From the NCBI GenBank assembly GCA_964480915.1, contig CAYZRS010000027.1, forward strand, positions 1 through 64,000: 64,000 bases of DNA. Direction: 5' to 3'. Below the pieces are notes generated by a model, which saw only the letters and a program-made list of their open reading frames with translations, made no database searches and was not told the DNA's origin. The position numbers and the translations under genes were made by a program. This DNA is from CAWGCE01 sp964480915 (GTDB lineage Bacteria; Planctomycetota; Planctomycetia; Pirellulales; Pirellulaceae). Shown here in pieces: positions 35,313-44,265 of this stretch (the stretch's first letter is position 1; each line of letters opens with the position of its first letter).

Positions 35313-36263
35313 ATGACTACCAACAAATCAAAGTTCATTGCAGCTGTGGCTGCAATTGTGGTTGCCGGAATGGCAGCCGGGGCTAGCGCTTGGGAATTCC
35401 GTGGGATCGAACTCGATCAGGGCGGAAACGACCTGATATCTCCCACGCTGAACCGCATGATCGACACGAATGCTCCGTACTTCCTTGACGTTAGCGAGAA
35501 CTTCAACCGCAGCGGCAACTTAGTTGGGAGTGAAGTTGACGGATGGCAAGTTGGCTTCGTACCGCCGGCGGCGAACCTTCCTAACGGACCGTTGTCGCCA
35601 GGGTACGACGCCCTACACGGCCAATGGATGTCCTCGCACGCTAATGAATACATGACATCGACTGCCAATGGCGGTAGCGTTCGACGAGCCACCGGTGATG
35701 GTGTCTCGGTGACCTGCCTCCCTTGGGTCGTGGAAGAAGGGCTCGGCGACTTTTACAGCATCGAAATGACGGCAAACGTCGCGGAAGGTGAATCGGTCCA
35801 GCTGGGATACTTTGGCGACATCAACGAATTTGGAGCGGCACAAGGGCTCGCTGGCGAACTGGGACAACTGGTCCTCGGCATTGAACGAGGCTCTGGTACT
35901 GAATCTGAAGAACTGACGTGGACCGTTTCGTGGGACATGGAAGGCAACCGCCAACAGTTCTCAGCGACCTACAGCGACAATGTTCCGGTCGGTGAAGAAA
36001 TCAAATTGCAGCTCGGCTGGTTGGACGACAACGCGAACGGCAATGACCTGTTCGACGCCTGGCTCGAAACTTCCAACGGAAACACACGGCTTGCGGAAGG
36101 AAACATGGCGACCGACATCGACGTCTTCGGGATCGGGTTCGAATTCTCGGGAACGGGATCGTACGGAACGGGTTTCGCCGCGGCCGTTCCAGAACCGGCG
36201 ACTGGCGGGCTACTCATGTTCGGCATGATCGGACTGGTCGGAGCGACCCGACGTCGCGGCTAA
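35313..36263 (+). CDS. PEP-CTERM protein of unknown function
   Basis: 316 residues: signal peptide (FIAAVAAIVVAGMAAGASA), a mature beta-rich domain of about 260 residues beginning WEFRGIELDQGGNDLISPTLNRMIDTNAPYFLDVSENFNRSGNL, and the tail VPEPATGGLLMFGMIGLVG followed by ATRRRG, a clear PEP-CTERM signal for exosortase sorting. The middle (IEMTANVAEGESVQLGYFGDINEFG...WTVSWDMEGNRQQFSATYSDNVPVGEEIKLQLGWL) resembles a lectin-like jelly roll but is not assigned. The ATG follows an AAGGAAGCAAAGGG stretch. A strong terminator lies 80 bases after its stop. It is probably exposed on the surface or in the matrix. Confidence 0.85.
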   Translation: MTTNKSKFIAAVAAIVVAGMAAGASAWEFRGIELDQGGNDLISPTLNRMIDTNAPYFLDVSENFNRSGNLVGSEVDGWQVGFVPPAANLPNGPLSPGYDALHGQWMSSHANEYMTSTANGGSVRRATGDGVSVTCLPWVVEEGLGDFYSIEMTANVAEGESVQLGYFGDINEFGAAQGLAGELGQLVLGIERGSGTESEELTWTVSWDMEGNRQQFSATYSDNVPVGEEIKLQLGWLDDNANGNDLFDAWLETSNGNTRLAEGNMATDIDVFGIGFEFSGTGSYGTGFAAAVPEPATGGLLMFGMIGLVGATRRRG

Positions 36264-36345
36264 GAGAACCGAAGAGACAGAGACCTGAAGTGTGTAGAGA
36301 CCTTGAGACCTAGTGTTGTTGCTTGCTTACCTTGCTTTGCTTATT

Positions 36346-36376
36346 GGGCTGCCCGTGCTGGGCGGCCCTTTTTTTT
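36346..36376 (+). terminator. Rho-independent terminator after the PEP-CTERM gene
   Basis: GGGCTGCCC-GTGCT-GGGCGGCCC followed by eight T. The stem is 9 bp with one T-G wobble. It lies 80 bases downstream of the stop at 36263 and 38 bases before the next gene. Confidence 0.9.
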
Positions 36377-36413
36377 ACTTTGATGAACGGTCTAATCGGG
36401 CGAACGGAACGAC

Positions 36414-39400
36414 ATGATGAAGAGCCACGGGAAGCTACGAAGATTATCACTAGAGTCGCTCGAAGATCGGCGTATGCTGGCGGCCGACCTGTACATCACC
36501 GAATTCATGGCCTCCAACTCGGATACGATCGTTGACGGGTTCGGTGACTCTTCGGACTGGATCGAGCTCTTCAATGATGGCCCGACGACGATTGATCTCG
36601 ACGGACATTACTTGACGGACGATGCGACCGATCTCACCAAATGGCGCATTCCCGCCGTCGACCTGGCGCCTGGTCAAACAATCGTGATTTTCGCCTCCAG
36701 CCAGGACACGGTCCTAAGCTCTGGAGAATTGCACACCAACTTCAAGTTATCGGCGGCGGGCGAATACCTAGGACTCGTCGATACCGATGGCACCACCGTG
36801 CTACAAGATTTTGGAGCCGCTTATCCGGCTCAGTTCGAAGACGTTTCCTACGGGCTAGAAATGGAGACCAGTGGCACGACGACGAATCTCGTTTCGTCTG
36901 GTGACACGGTCTCCGCCTTCATTCCGACGAATGGAACGCTCGGAACGACTTGGACCGAATCGTCCTTCGACGACAGCTCGTGGACCATCAACGGCCCATC
37001 CCCGATCGGTTATGAATCGTCCCCGGGAGATTACGCCGGCCTCATCGAAACAACGCTTCCCAGCAACGCAACGGGCGTCTATGTCCGTTACGAATTTGAC
37101 CTGACGTCGCTGGCGAATATTTCCAGCCTGGAATTGGGCGTTCGTTACGATGACGGTTTTGTGGCCTATCTCAACGGGAATGTCATTGCCGAGGTCAACG
37201 TTCCGGACACCGTGTTTTGGAACTCGTTCGCCGCAGGCAATCATCCCGATGAAGATGCCGTTAATTTTGAGACGTTTGACGTCAGTACCGGTGCCAACAA
37301 TCTACAGCTTGGTCCAAACGTTCTGGCGATCCACGGGCTGAACGTCAGCGATACCAGTTCCGACATCCTCTTCGACGCCGAGCTTGTGGCTGAAGGGGTC
37401 GAGTTGATTCAGCCGATTCAAATAGGCTATCAAGAGTCACCATCGCCGGGCGGAGCCAACGGCGAGTCATTCCTCGGCTTCAATAGCCCGGTCGAATTTA
37501 GCCTCGATCACGGCTTCTACGATACGACTCAATCACTAACACTCACCACGTCCAACCCGGGCTCCATCATCGTCTACACGACAGACGGCAGTGACCCTCT
37601 TTCGAATGGCAGCACGATTCAGAATGGCTTGCTCTACACCAACCCCATCTCTGTTTCCCAAACGAGCGTCATCCGTGCGGCAGCTTTTAAACCAGATTTC
37701 CAACCCACGCCCAGCGTAACGCAATCCTATTTCTTCTTGGACGATGTGCTGGGGCAACAACCGAACGGCGAAGTCCCCGGTCCTGGCTGGGCCAATGGGA
37801 ATGTGAATGGCCAAGACATTGATTACGGTATGGACCCGAACGTGATCAATCAATACGGCACGCAAGCAGTCAAGGATGCACTAACGGCCATCTCTACATT
37901 TTCCATCACGACCGAAATTGAGAACCTGTTCGATGCGAATACCGGCATCTACGTGAACGCGCAGAACGGCGGCCGCTCGTGGGAGCGACCGGCTTCCGTT
38001 GAGTTGATTCATCCGGACGGCAGCGGTGGCTTCCAGATCAATGCGGGGCTGCGGATCCGCGGCGGTTTCAGTCGCAACGACTTCAACCCGAAACACGCTT
38101 TCCGATTTTATTTCCGTGGGGAGTATGGCGCGACGAAGCTGGATCACCAGTTGTTTGAGGATGGTGCCAGTTCGTACGACGTGCTCGACCTCAGGACGGC
38201 TCAGAATTACTCCTGGTCCTCGGAAGGAGGAACGGAGAATACGTTTCTGCGAGAAGTCTGGTCGCGAGACTTACAGCGTGATTTGGAGCATCCGTTCACA
38301 CGCAGCCAATACCACCACTTGTATATCAACGGCGTCTATTGGGGCCTTTTTCAAACTCAAGAGCGCGTCCACGACTTCTATGGGGAACAATACCTCGGAG
38401 GCGATCGTTCTGACTACGATGTCGTCAAATCGGGCCTGCGCGACGTGGGCGGCACGGAAATCGCCGACGGTAATGATGAGCAGTGGCGAGACCTGTTCGA
38501 CCTGGGGCAGGGGCTGGCCCAAAATCCCGTCGGAAACGCCGACAACTATTTCACGATGCAGGGACTCCACCCGGACGGCACCAGAGACCTGAGTACCCCC
38601 GTGCTCGTCGACATGACGAATTTGATCGACTACATGCTCATCTTGTTTTACACGGGCAACCGCGATTCGGGTCTCTCCGACTTCATCGGCAACAACTTTG
38701 CCAACAATTGGTTTGGAATCAATGACCGCACCAACGCCGATCAAGGCTTCCAGTTCTTTGCTCATGACGCCGAACATTCGTTGGGCGCTGGCAATACGGA
38801 CACCAACGATCGAACCGGGCCTTTCAACAACGGCAATCAAGACAACTACGCCCAGCAAAATCCACAGTACTTACACCAGGATCTACTCGCGAGCGAAGAA
38901 TATCGGCTCGCATTTGCCGATCGCATTCACAAGCATTTTTTCAACGACGGTGAATTCACACCGGCCAAGAACATCGCCCGCTGGGACGAGCGAAAGGATG
39001 TCGTCGAAGATGTCATTTTGGCCGAATCGGTACGCTGGGGCGATTCCAAAACAGAACCGGCACGTACGCCCGTCACTTGGACGAACGAGGTCAATACGTT
39101 ACCTGGATTTTTCAACACTCGATTCGACAACACCGTCTTCAGTCAATTGATCGGAGACGGTCTCTACCCAAGTGTCGACCCACCGGCACTGAACATGCAT
39201 GGAGGCAGCGTGCCTTTCGGCTTCCCAGCAACGCTTACTTCATCCGGTGGGACGATCTACTACACAACCGACGGCAGCGACCCTCGCCTGCCTGGCGGCA
39301 TCGCCAGCAACACGGCTCAACCCTTCCTCGGCGGGGCCATTTCGATCACGGCAGATACAACGATCAAAGCGCGAGTCCTTTCCAATTCGGTCTGGTCTGC

Positions 39401-41039
39401 GTTGACCGAAGCCGACTTTACGTTGAACGCGGCCGCAGCCGATGGGAACAGCCTGAAGATCACCGAATTGCACTTCAACCCGGCTGATCCCACCGCGGCA
39501 GAATTGGCGGCGATTCCCGGCTTGGACAACGACGATTTTGAGTTCCTCGAAGTGCAGAATGTGAGCAGCTCGGCCATCAGCCTGTCCGATGTGACGCTCA
39601 ACGTCGGCACGCCACTCTCATTACCCGCCTCCACGCTCTTCCCGGGTGACTACGCACTGATCGTGGCCAACCAGACGGCGTTCGAACTACGCTATGGAAC
39701 AGGACTGCCGATCGTGGCGGTGAACACGCTGAGCAGCCTGGCGAATGGAGGCGAGCTCGTCACGCTGCTGGCGGCCGACAACTCGACCATCCATTCGTTC
39801 ATCTACGACGACATCGACAACTGGCCTTCGCTCGCAGACGGTCAGGGAGCGTCGATGGAAGTCATCGATACGAACGGCGATTATGGCGATCCGCTCAATT
39901 GGCTACCCAGCCGTGACGTGGGCGGAACACCGGGCAGCGCCGACCCGCTGCTGGCTTCCCCCAGCAGCCTGCGTGTCACGGAAATCATGTACAACCCGGT
40001 CGTCGGCACCGGATCGGAATTCATGGAGCTGATCAATAGCGGCACGACAACGATCGATCTCGCGAATTATCGTCTGATTGAAGGGGTCGAATTCGATTTC
40101 ACGCTCGCGTCCAGCACGATGATCGCTCCAGGAGAGCGGATCGTGATTGCCACGAATGCGGCTGAATTCAACAGCGTGTATGGCAACCTGTCGGCCGTGG
40201 TGGGTGTGTTTGCATCCGGTTCGCTGGCCAATGGTGGCGAACGAATCCTCCTCGTCGACGAGCTGGGCGACTTGATCCACGACTTCGTCTATGACGACGA
40301 AGGGCTTTGGCCCACATCACCCGACGGTGGTGGCTTTGCCTTGGAGATCATCGACCTGAACGGTGACTATAGCGACCCGCTGAATTGGCAGCCCAGCGCC
40401 ATCGTCGGTGGAACACCCGGCGCGGGAAGCACTACGGGCGACTTCAATGGCGACGGACAACTGGATTGCCAAGACATCAATGAATTGACCACGGCCGTTG
40501 CCAATGCCAGTGCGAATGCGACTTACGATGTCGATGCGAACGGCCTGATTGATTCCCAGGATGTTGCCTTCTGGATCACTGATCTGAAAGGGACCCTACT
40601 TGGCGATGCCAATCTTGACTTCGCCGTCGACGGAGTCGACTTCGTCGTGTGGAATGGCAACAAATTCACCGCCAGCTCGAACTGGTGCGACGGTGACTTC
40701 AACGGCGACGGAAACGTCAACGGAGCCGATTTCGTCATTTGGAATTCGAACAAATTCAATTCGGCCGACGCACGAATCGTTGCCCAACCGCAAAGCACGC
40801 TCGATGGCTCGGAAACTTCCGCCGAGCGACCATTGCGGAACTCGGTTCCTCGCATGCCGGCGGCCGAGCCACCCAATGTCTCGGCCAGTGCGGACCAGGC
40901 CATTGCCCTTTTCCAGATTCGCAGCGAATCTTTCCACGCCAATCGCCGAGCGATGGAAGCTGCCCCCCGTCACGACGAGCAAGATGAGCTCGTCGTCGAT
41001 GCTGTTCTTTCGAACTGGCTGCAACCCTGGAAGAAGTAG
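36414..41039 (+). CDS. Giant exported lamin-tail / CotH / chitobiase-like / dockerin-like protein
   Basis: 1541 residues. The N-terminus has LRRLSLESLEDRRMLAA, the LEPR-type sorting motif of planctomycete exported proteins. Then come a lamin-tail domain (about 27-130), a region with a beta-sandwich GVYVRYEFDLTSLANISSLELGVRYDDGFVAYLNG (about 220-265), a CHB_HEX_C-like strand set (YDTTQSLTLTTSNPGSIIVYTTDGSDP, about 365-395), a CotH kinase-like domain from about 520 to 870 (RIRGGFSRNDFNPKHAFRFYF, LYINGVYWGLFQTQERV), a second YYTTDGSDPR repeat near 947, two more lamin-tail domains (about 1015-1165 and 1185-1330) and a dockerin-like part (about 1343-1450). The two adjacent ATGs make the start uncertain by one codon. 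It is probably a large extracellular or surface protein. Confidence 0.9.
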   Translation: MMKSHGKLRRLSLESLEDRRMLAADLYITEFMASNSDTIVDGFGDSSDWIELFNDGPTTIDLDGHYLTDDATDLTKWRIPAVDLAPGQTIVIFASSQDTVLSSGELHTNFKLSAAGEYLGLVDTDGTTVLQDFGAAYPAQFEDVSYGLEMETSGTTTNLVSSGDTVSAFIPTNGTLGTTWTESSFDDSSWTINGPSPIGYESSPGDYAGLIETTLPSNATGVYVRYEFDLTSLANISSLELGVRYDDGFVAYLNGNVIAEVNVPDTVFWNSFAAGNHPDEDAVNFETFDVSTGANNLQLGPNVLAIHGLNVSDTSSDILFDAELVAEGVELIQPIQIGYQESPSPGGANGESFLGFNSPVEFSLDHGFYDTTQSLTLTTSNPGSIIVYTTDGSDPLSNGSTIQNGLLYTNPISVSQTSVIRAAAFKPDFQPTPSVTQSYFFLDDVLGQQPNGEVPGPGWANGNVNGQDIDYGMDPNVINQYGTQAVKDALTAISTFSITTEIENLFDANTGIYVNAQNGGRSWERPASVELIHPDGSGGFQINAGLRIRGGFSRNDFNPKHAFRFYFRGEYGATKLDHQLFEDGASSYDVLDLRTAQNYSWSSEGGTENTFLREVWSRDLQRDLEHPFTRSQYHHLYINGVYWGLFQTQERVHDFYGEQYLGGDRSDYDVVKSGLRDVGGTEIADGNDEQWRDLFDLGQGLAQNPVGNADNYFTMQGLHPDGTRDLSTPVLVDMTNLIDYMLILFYTGNRDSGLSDFIGNNFANNWFGINDRTNADQGFQFFAHDAEHSLGAGNTDTNDRTGPFNNGNQDNYAQQNPQYLHQDLLASEEYRLAFADRIHKHFFNDGEFTPAKNIARWDERKDVVEDVILAESVRWGDSKTEPARTPVTWTNEVNTLPGFFNTRFDNTVFSQLIGDGLYPSVDPPALNMHGGSVPFGFPATLTSSGGTIYYTTDGSDPRLPGGIASNTAQPFLGGAISITADTTIKARVLSNSVWSALTEADFTLNAAAADGNSLKITELHFNPADPTAAELAAIPGLDNDDFEFLEVQNVSSSAISLSDVTLNVGTPLSLPASTLFPGDYALIVANQTAFELRYGTGLPIVAVNTLSSLANGGELVTLLAADNSTIHSFIYDDIDNWPSLADGQGASMEVIDTNGDYGDPLNWLPSRDVGGTPGSADPLLASPSSLRVTEIMYNPVVGTGSEFMELINSGTTTIDLANYRLIEGVEFDFTLASSTMIAPGERIVIATNAAEFNSVYGNLSAVVGVFASGSLANGGERILLVDELGDLIHDFVYDDEGLWPTSPDGGGFALEIIDLNGDYSDPLNWQPSAIVGGTPGAGSTTGDFNGDGQLDCQDINELTTAVANASANATYDVDANGLIDSQDVAFWITDLKGTLLGDANLDFAVDGVDFVVWNGNKFTASSNWCDGDFNGDGNVNGADFVIWNSNKFNSADARIVAQPQSTLDGSETSAERPLRNSVPRMPAAEPPNVSASADQAIALFQIRSESFHANRRAMEAAPRHDEQDELVVDAVLSNWLQPWKK

Positions 41040-41080
41040 AGCTTAGCCAATCGTCGGCGATCTAACGCGCCACGCTCGGT

Positions 41081-42664
41081 TTAGTAGCCGGCTTGAGCTC
41101 GTGCCACATCGCGACGTTCGCGAGCTACCGAATCGTTGCGATCACGTCGAATGAGTTCGTTGTAATCGCTTTCCGCTTGGCGGAAGCGGTTCGTTTTCAT
41201 GTAGGCCAGGGCTCGATTGCTATAGGCTGGCTTGTAACTTGGATTCTCACGAATCGCTTGCGTGTAATAGCGAACTGCGTCGTTGTACTCGCCTTCACGG
41301 GCATAAGTAACACCGATCCAAAATGCCGCCCGCCCGTCCGCTTGCGATTCCTGGCAACGTTCAAAATCGCCTCGAGCCAGCGACATATCGTCGAGGTAGT
41401 AGTAAGCGATGCCGCGTCGCAGACGTGCTTCGTTGAAACCGGCAGCCAAGTCGAGCGAGTCGGTAAACGAATCGATCGCCGCCTCGAGGTCGCCCGACAA
41501 TCGCTGAGCGACTCCTTTTTGATAGAGCGCTTCGACCGTATCAGGATTAAATTCCAATGCCTTATCGCAGTCGAAGATCACTGACTGATACAACGAGTGT
41601 TTGTCTGCGGATGATGAGTTGGTAGCGATGCCCAGATTGGCAACCGCGCGATACAAATAGACCTGGCCGGAAGTCAGTGTGTCCGGGCTTGCCTCTTCGT
41701 AGTCCTCCTCGGTCTTCTCGCCTTCGACCATGAGATGACCACTGAACATTTCCGCGGCACGTGCAAAGTCACTTACGACTTGGTCCATGTCGGCGTTATA
41801 TCGATTCTTTTCACTCGAAGCACGTGTCAAGAATGCCAGACCGGACCGCGCTTTCGTGTTGGGTGTTTCTGAGTCTTTTTGCACTGCCATTTCCGCATCG
41901 GCAATCGCACGATCTAGGCGGTTTTGCCCAAGCAGTTGGTTTTGCAACTGGAAGACATTCGACCGTTCGATGTAGGCTTCCGCGTTTTCTGGATCGCTTT
42001 CGATGGCGCGATCGAGCGTCGTTTTGGCATCGGTCAACTGTTCAACGCCTTGCTGACCAAGGATTCGCACAAGTCGCACCAGCGCTTTTCCGCGGAGGAA
42101 CAGTAACTCACCGTCGGTCGGATTGAGGCGAATCGCCTGGTCAATATCGTCGACCGCTTCTTGGACCTGCCCCTGGTCTAATTTGAGCTCGGCCAAGTTC
42201 TTCAAAGCGGATTCCGTCACCCCTTCAAAGGGGCCACCGTAGGTGGCAGCGACCTCGAAATCTTGCATCGCCAATTGATCATTACCGAGTTCTTTGAAGG
42301 CGATGGCCCGTTCGAAGGCAAACTCGCCATCGCGACTGTTTTGAGCCAGCACTTTGGAAAGTTCAGAGATTGCCGATTTCCAATCTTCGTCGGCGGCGAA
42401 GCCTTTCGCTTTCTCTAGCACCGATTCGCGTGTCTCTGGCTCTTCCGCGCCGTCAGCTCCATCGAGTCCTGGCACCGGCGCTTCATCAGCAAAGCCAGGG
42501 ACACCAAACGGATCGTCAGCAGCTTGCTCAGCGGCCGGTGTGTCGCCGAACGGATCAATGTCTTCCAATCCTTGCCCGAAGGCAGGCACGGTCGTAACCA
42601 GGATCAACAAACCGGAAGTTCCGATTCGCCATCGGGTAAAACACTCGGACAATGAAACTGCCAT
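41081..42664 (-). CDS. Exported TPR-repeat protein
   Basis: 527 residues. The ATG at 42664 starts a signal peptide (TRWRIGTSGLLILVTTVPAFG); the open frame to 42844 upstream is not used in this reading. After an acidic Pro-rich linker with DPFGDTPAAEQAADDPFG, about a dozen TPR-type helical pairs follow to the end, for example AIAFKELGNDQLAMQDFEVAA (about 145), PDTVEALYQKGVAQRLSGDLEAAIDSFTDSL (about 395-425) and PSYKPAYSNRALAYMKTNRFRQAESDYNELI (about 480-510). TPRs mediate protein contacts; the partner is unknown. It converges with the giant LTD/CotH gene, whose stop is 41 bases away. Confidence 0.85.
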   Translation of the reverse strand: MAVSLSECFTRWRIGTSGLLILVTTVPAFGQGLEDIDPFGDTPAAEQAADDPFGVPGFADEAPVPGLDGADGAEEPETRESVLEKAKGFAADEDWKSAISELSKVLAQNSRDGEFAFERAIAFKELGNDQLAMQDFEVAATYGGPFEGVTESALKNLAELKLDQGQVQEAVDDIDQAIRLNPTDGELLFLRGKALVRLVRILGQQGVEQLTDAKTTLDRAIESDPENAEAYIERSNVFQLQNQLLGQNRLDRAIADAEMAVQKDSETPNTKARSGLAFLTRASSEKNRYNADMDQVVSDFARAAEMFSGHLMVEGEKTEEDYEEASPDTLTSGQVYLYRAVANLGIATNSSSADKHSLYQSVIFDCDKALEFNPDTVEALYQKGVAQRLSGDLEAAIDSFTDSLDLAAGFNEARLRRGIAYYYLDDMSLARGDFERCQESQADGRAAFWIGVTYAREGEYNDAVRYYTQAIRENPSYKPAYSNRALAYMKTNRFRQAESDYNELIRRDRNDSVARERRDVARAQAGY

Positions 42665-42894
42665 ATCAACATCTCGCGAATTTGGGTCTGCGTGCATTCT
42701 ATGCACTTCGAGCGAAAAAGGCTTTTGGCCCTCTCTCAGAAACGTCATTTCGCTACGAAACCTTGCGAAAACCAGTGGCTCGCGTCGCGACTGGCACATT
42801 GAGACAGATTGGTCTGAGGAAAATCGGCGACCTAGCTGCGACAATCGGCAGAATCGTCGATGGCTGGACCGCTGCGTTCCAGCGGTGTTCCAAC

Positions 42895-42930
42895 GAAAAA
42901 AGGCGGCCGTAAAGGCACGCCTTGAAAAAA
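42895..42930 (-). terminator. Likely terminator after tRNA-Gln
   Basis: Read on the minus strand, AAGGCG ... CGCCTT (6-bp arms at 42900-42923) is followed by a run of T (42901-42896). It begins about 10 bases after the tRNA 3' end. Confidence 0.6.
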
Positions 42931-42932
42931 AG

Positions 42933-43003
42933 CTCCCGGACTAGGACTCGAACCTAGACTAAAGGTACCAAAAACCTTGGTGCTGCCATTACACTATCCG
43001 GGA
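42933..43003 (-). tRNA. tRNA-Gln (anticodon UUG)
   Basis: The minus strand folds as a 71-base cloverleaf. The acceptor stem is TCCCGGA/TCCGGGA, the D-arm is TAGTGTAATGGCAGCAC, the anticodon arm is AAGGT-TTTTGGT-ACCTT with TTG as bases 34-36 (reading CAA, Gln), and the T-arm is GGTTCGAGTCC within AGGTTCGAGTCCT. The discriminator is G and no CCA is encoded, so CCA must be added after transcription. The TAGTGTAATGG start is typical of tRNA-Gln. It is transcribed the same way as rex, whose stop is 27 bases upstream. Confidence 0.93.
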
Positions 43004-43030
43004 AAGCTTGGACCGAACAATTTACGACTT

Positions 43031-43705
43031 CTACGGACGGTTCACAACGGCGAAAGTCAGTTTCTCGAGCTCAATTGCCAAATCGACCGCCACCTTGCTC
43101 ACATTCTCGGGTACAGAAATCGTCACCGGAGCGAAATTCAGCACTCCTTCGACCCCGGCCTCCACCAATGCATCGGCAACACTTTGAGCCGCATTTGCTG
43201 GAACCGCGACGATTCCCAATTTGATCTCTTTTTCTGCCACGACCCTCGCCAAATCGGCGAAATCATAGACCAAGACTCCGCCCACCTTCCGCCCAATCTT
43301 ACCCGCAGCCACTTCGAACGCCGCAACAAGTGAAAATCCCTGCTGGGCAAAGCCACGGTGGCTAATCAGCGCAGATCCCAGATTTCCCAGGCCAACCAGG
43401 CAGACATTCCAGGTCCGGTCGGTCCCCACAATTCGCTTGATTTCCCTCACAAGATCGTCGCAGCGGTAACCAATCCCCGGATATCCGAACTGACCAAAGT
43501 AGGCCAGGTCTTTGCGCACCTGAGCATCGGTCAGCCCGAGCCGTGATCCCAGCTGAGTCGAACTGACCGTCTCTTTGCCCTCGGCGAGCAAGTACTGAAT
43601 GGCACGTAAGTAGAGGCTGAGCCGATTGACGACCGCCTTAGGAACCGTGCCGTCGGCTCCTGAGCCTCCACTTTTGTCTGATGATTCCGTCATCGTCGTT
43701 GGCAC
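43031..43705 (-). CDS. rex: Redox-sensing transcriptional repressor Rex
   Basis: A 224-residue Rex-family repressor that binds DNA when NAD+/NADH is high and releases it on NADH binding, controlling fermentation and respiration genes. N-terminal winged helix: AVVNRLSLYLRAIQYLLAEGKETVSSTQLGSRLGLTDAQVRKDLAYFGQFGYPGIGYRCDDL (about 25-85). Rossmann domain: VCLVGLGNLGSALISHRGFAQQGFSLVAAFE near 100-130, then KLGIVAVPANAAQSVADALVEAGVEGVLNFAPVTISVP. The start is GTG at 43705 with an AGGA box 5 bases upstream; an ATG four codons later is an alternative. It is directly upstream of tRNA-Gln. Its target genes are unknown here. Confidence 0.95.
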   Translation of the reverse strand: MPTTMTESSDKSGGSGADGTVPKAVVNRLSLYLRAIQYLLAEGKETVSSTQLGSRLGLTDAQVRKDLAYFGQFGYPGIGYRCDDLVREIKRIVGTDRTWNVCLVGLGNLGSALISHRGFAQQGFSLVAAFEVAAGKIGRKVGGVLVYDFADLARVVAEKEIKLGIVAVPANAAQSVADALVEAGVEGVLNFAPVTISVPENVSKVAVDLAIELEKLTFAVVNRP

Positions 43706-44265
43706 TCGTATCCTGTTTCAGATTCTGATCCAAAAGTCACCGTCAGTGGCAACTGTGAGCCATTTTACGCAGACGGCAGCAAGCTCATAACACGTACTCA
43801 GAACGTAGGAAAGGCAAGGTAATCAAGATCGCTGCAATCGGAGCCACTGCAGCAACCAATTCAGCCACACCACCACATTGGTTTTCCGGGTGCAAAAATC
43901 ATGAAAGTGGCAAAAACGGCCGTTTGCAATTCCGATTGTTCTCCTCGGGCACCTGCGGTTCTCTCAGCCCACGATGCGCAAAAACCACCCAAGCATCCCA
44001 ATTCTTCTATAGCCGCCATTCTTATCAAGCTTTTTATCTCAAGCATTCAACGTATTCTTCCGATACCACCTACATGCACGGCTGCGTTGCAGTCTGCGCG
44101 AACTGATTAATTAACGGATTGTAGCGTTCTCGGGCTCTTTTCGGTCAGCAGTGGCCGAACAGAAATCCGCGCTGGCGATCAGACGAAAAACGAAGTTACG
44201 CGACGTGTTTACAGAGCTTCCGGGGGTTTTGGAGCTCAATCCGTCGCTAATTAGGAGATGTAAAA
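43706..44265. other. Non-coding gap between rex and the YTV-repeat gene
   Basis: 560 bases between divergent genes, without a credible protein gene. It should hold the two divergent promoters. Near 44090-44120 the plus strand reads TTGCAG then, 17 bases on, ATTAAC, a weak match to a sigma-70 promoter. A GTAGCG stretch follows. No strong inverted repeats or tRNA-like folds were seen. Confidence 0.45.
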
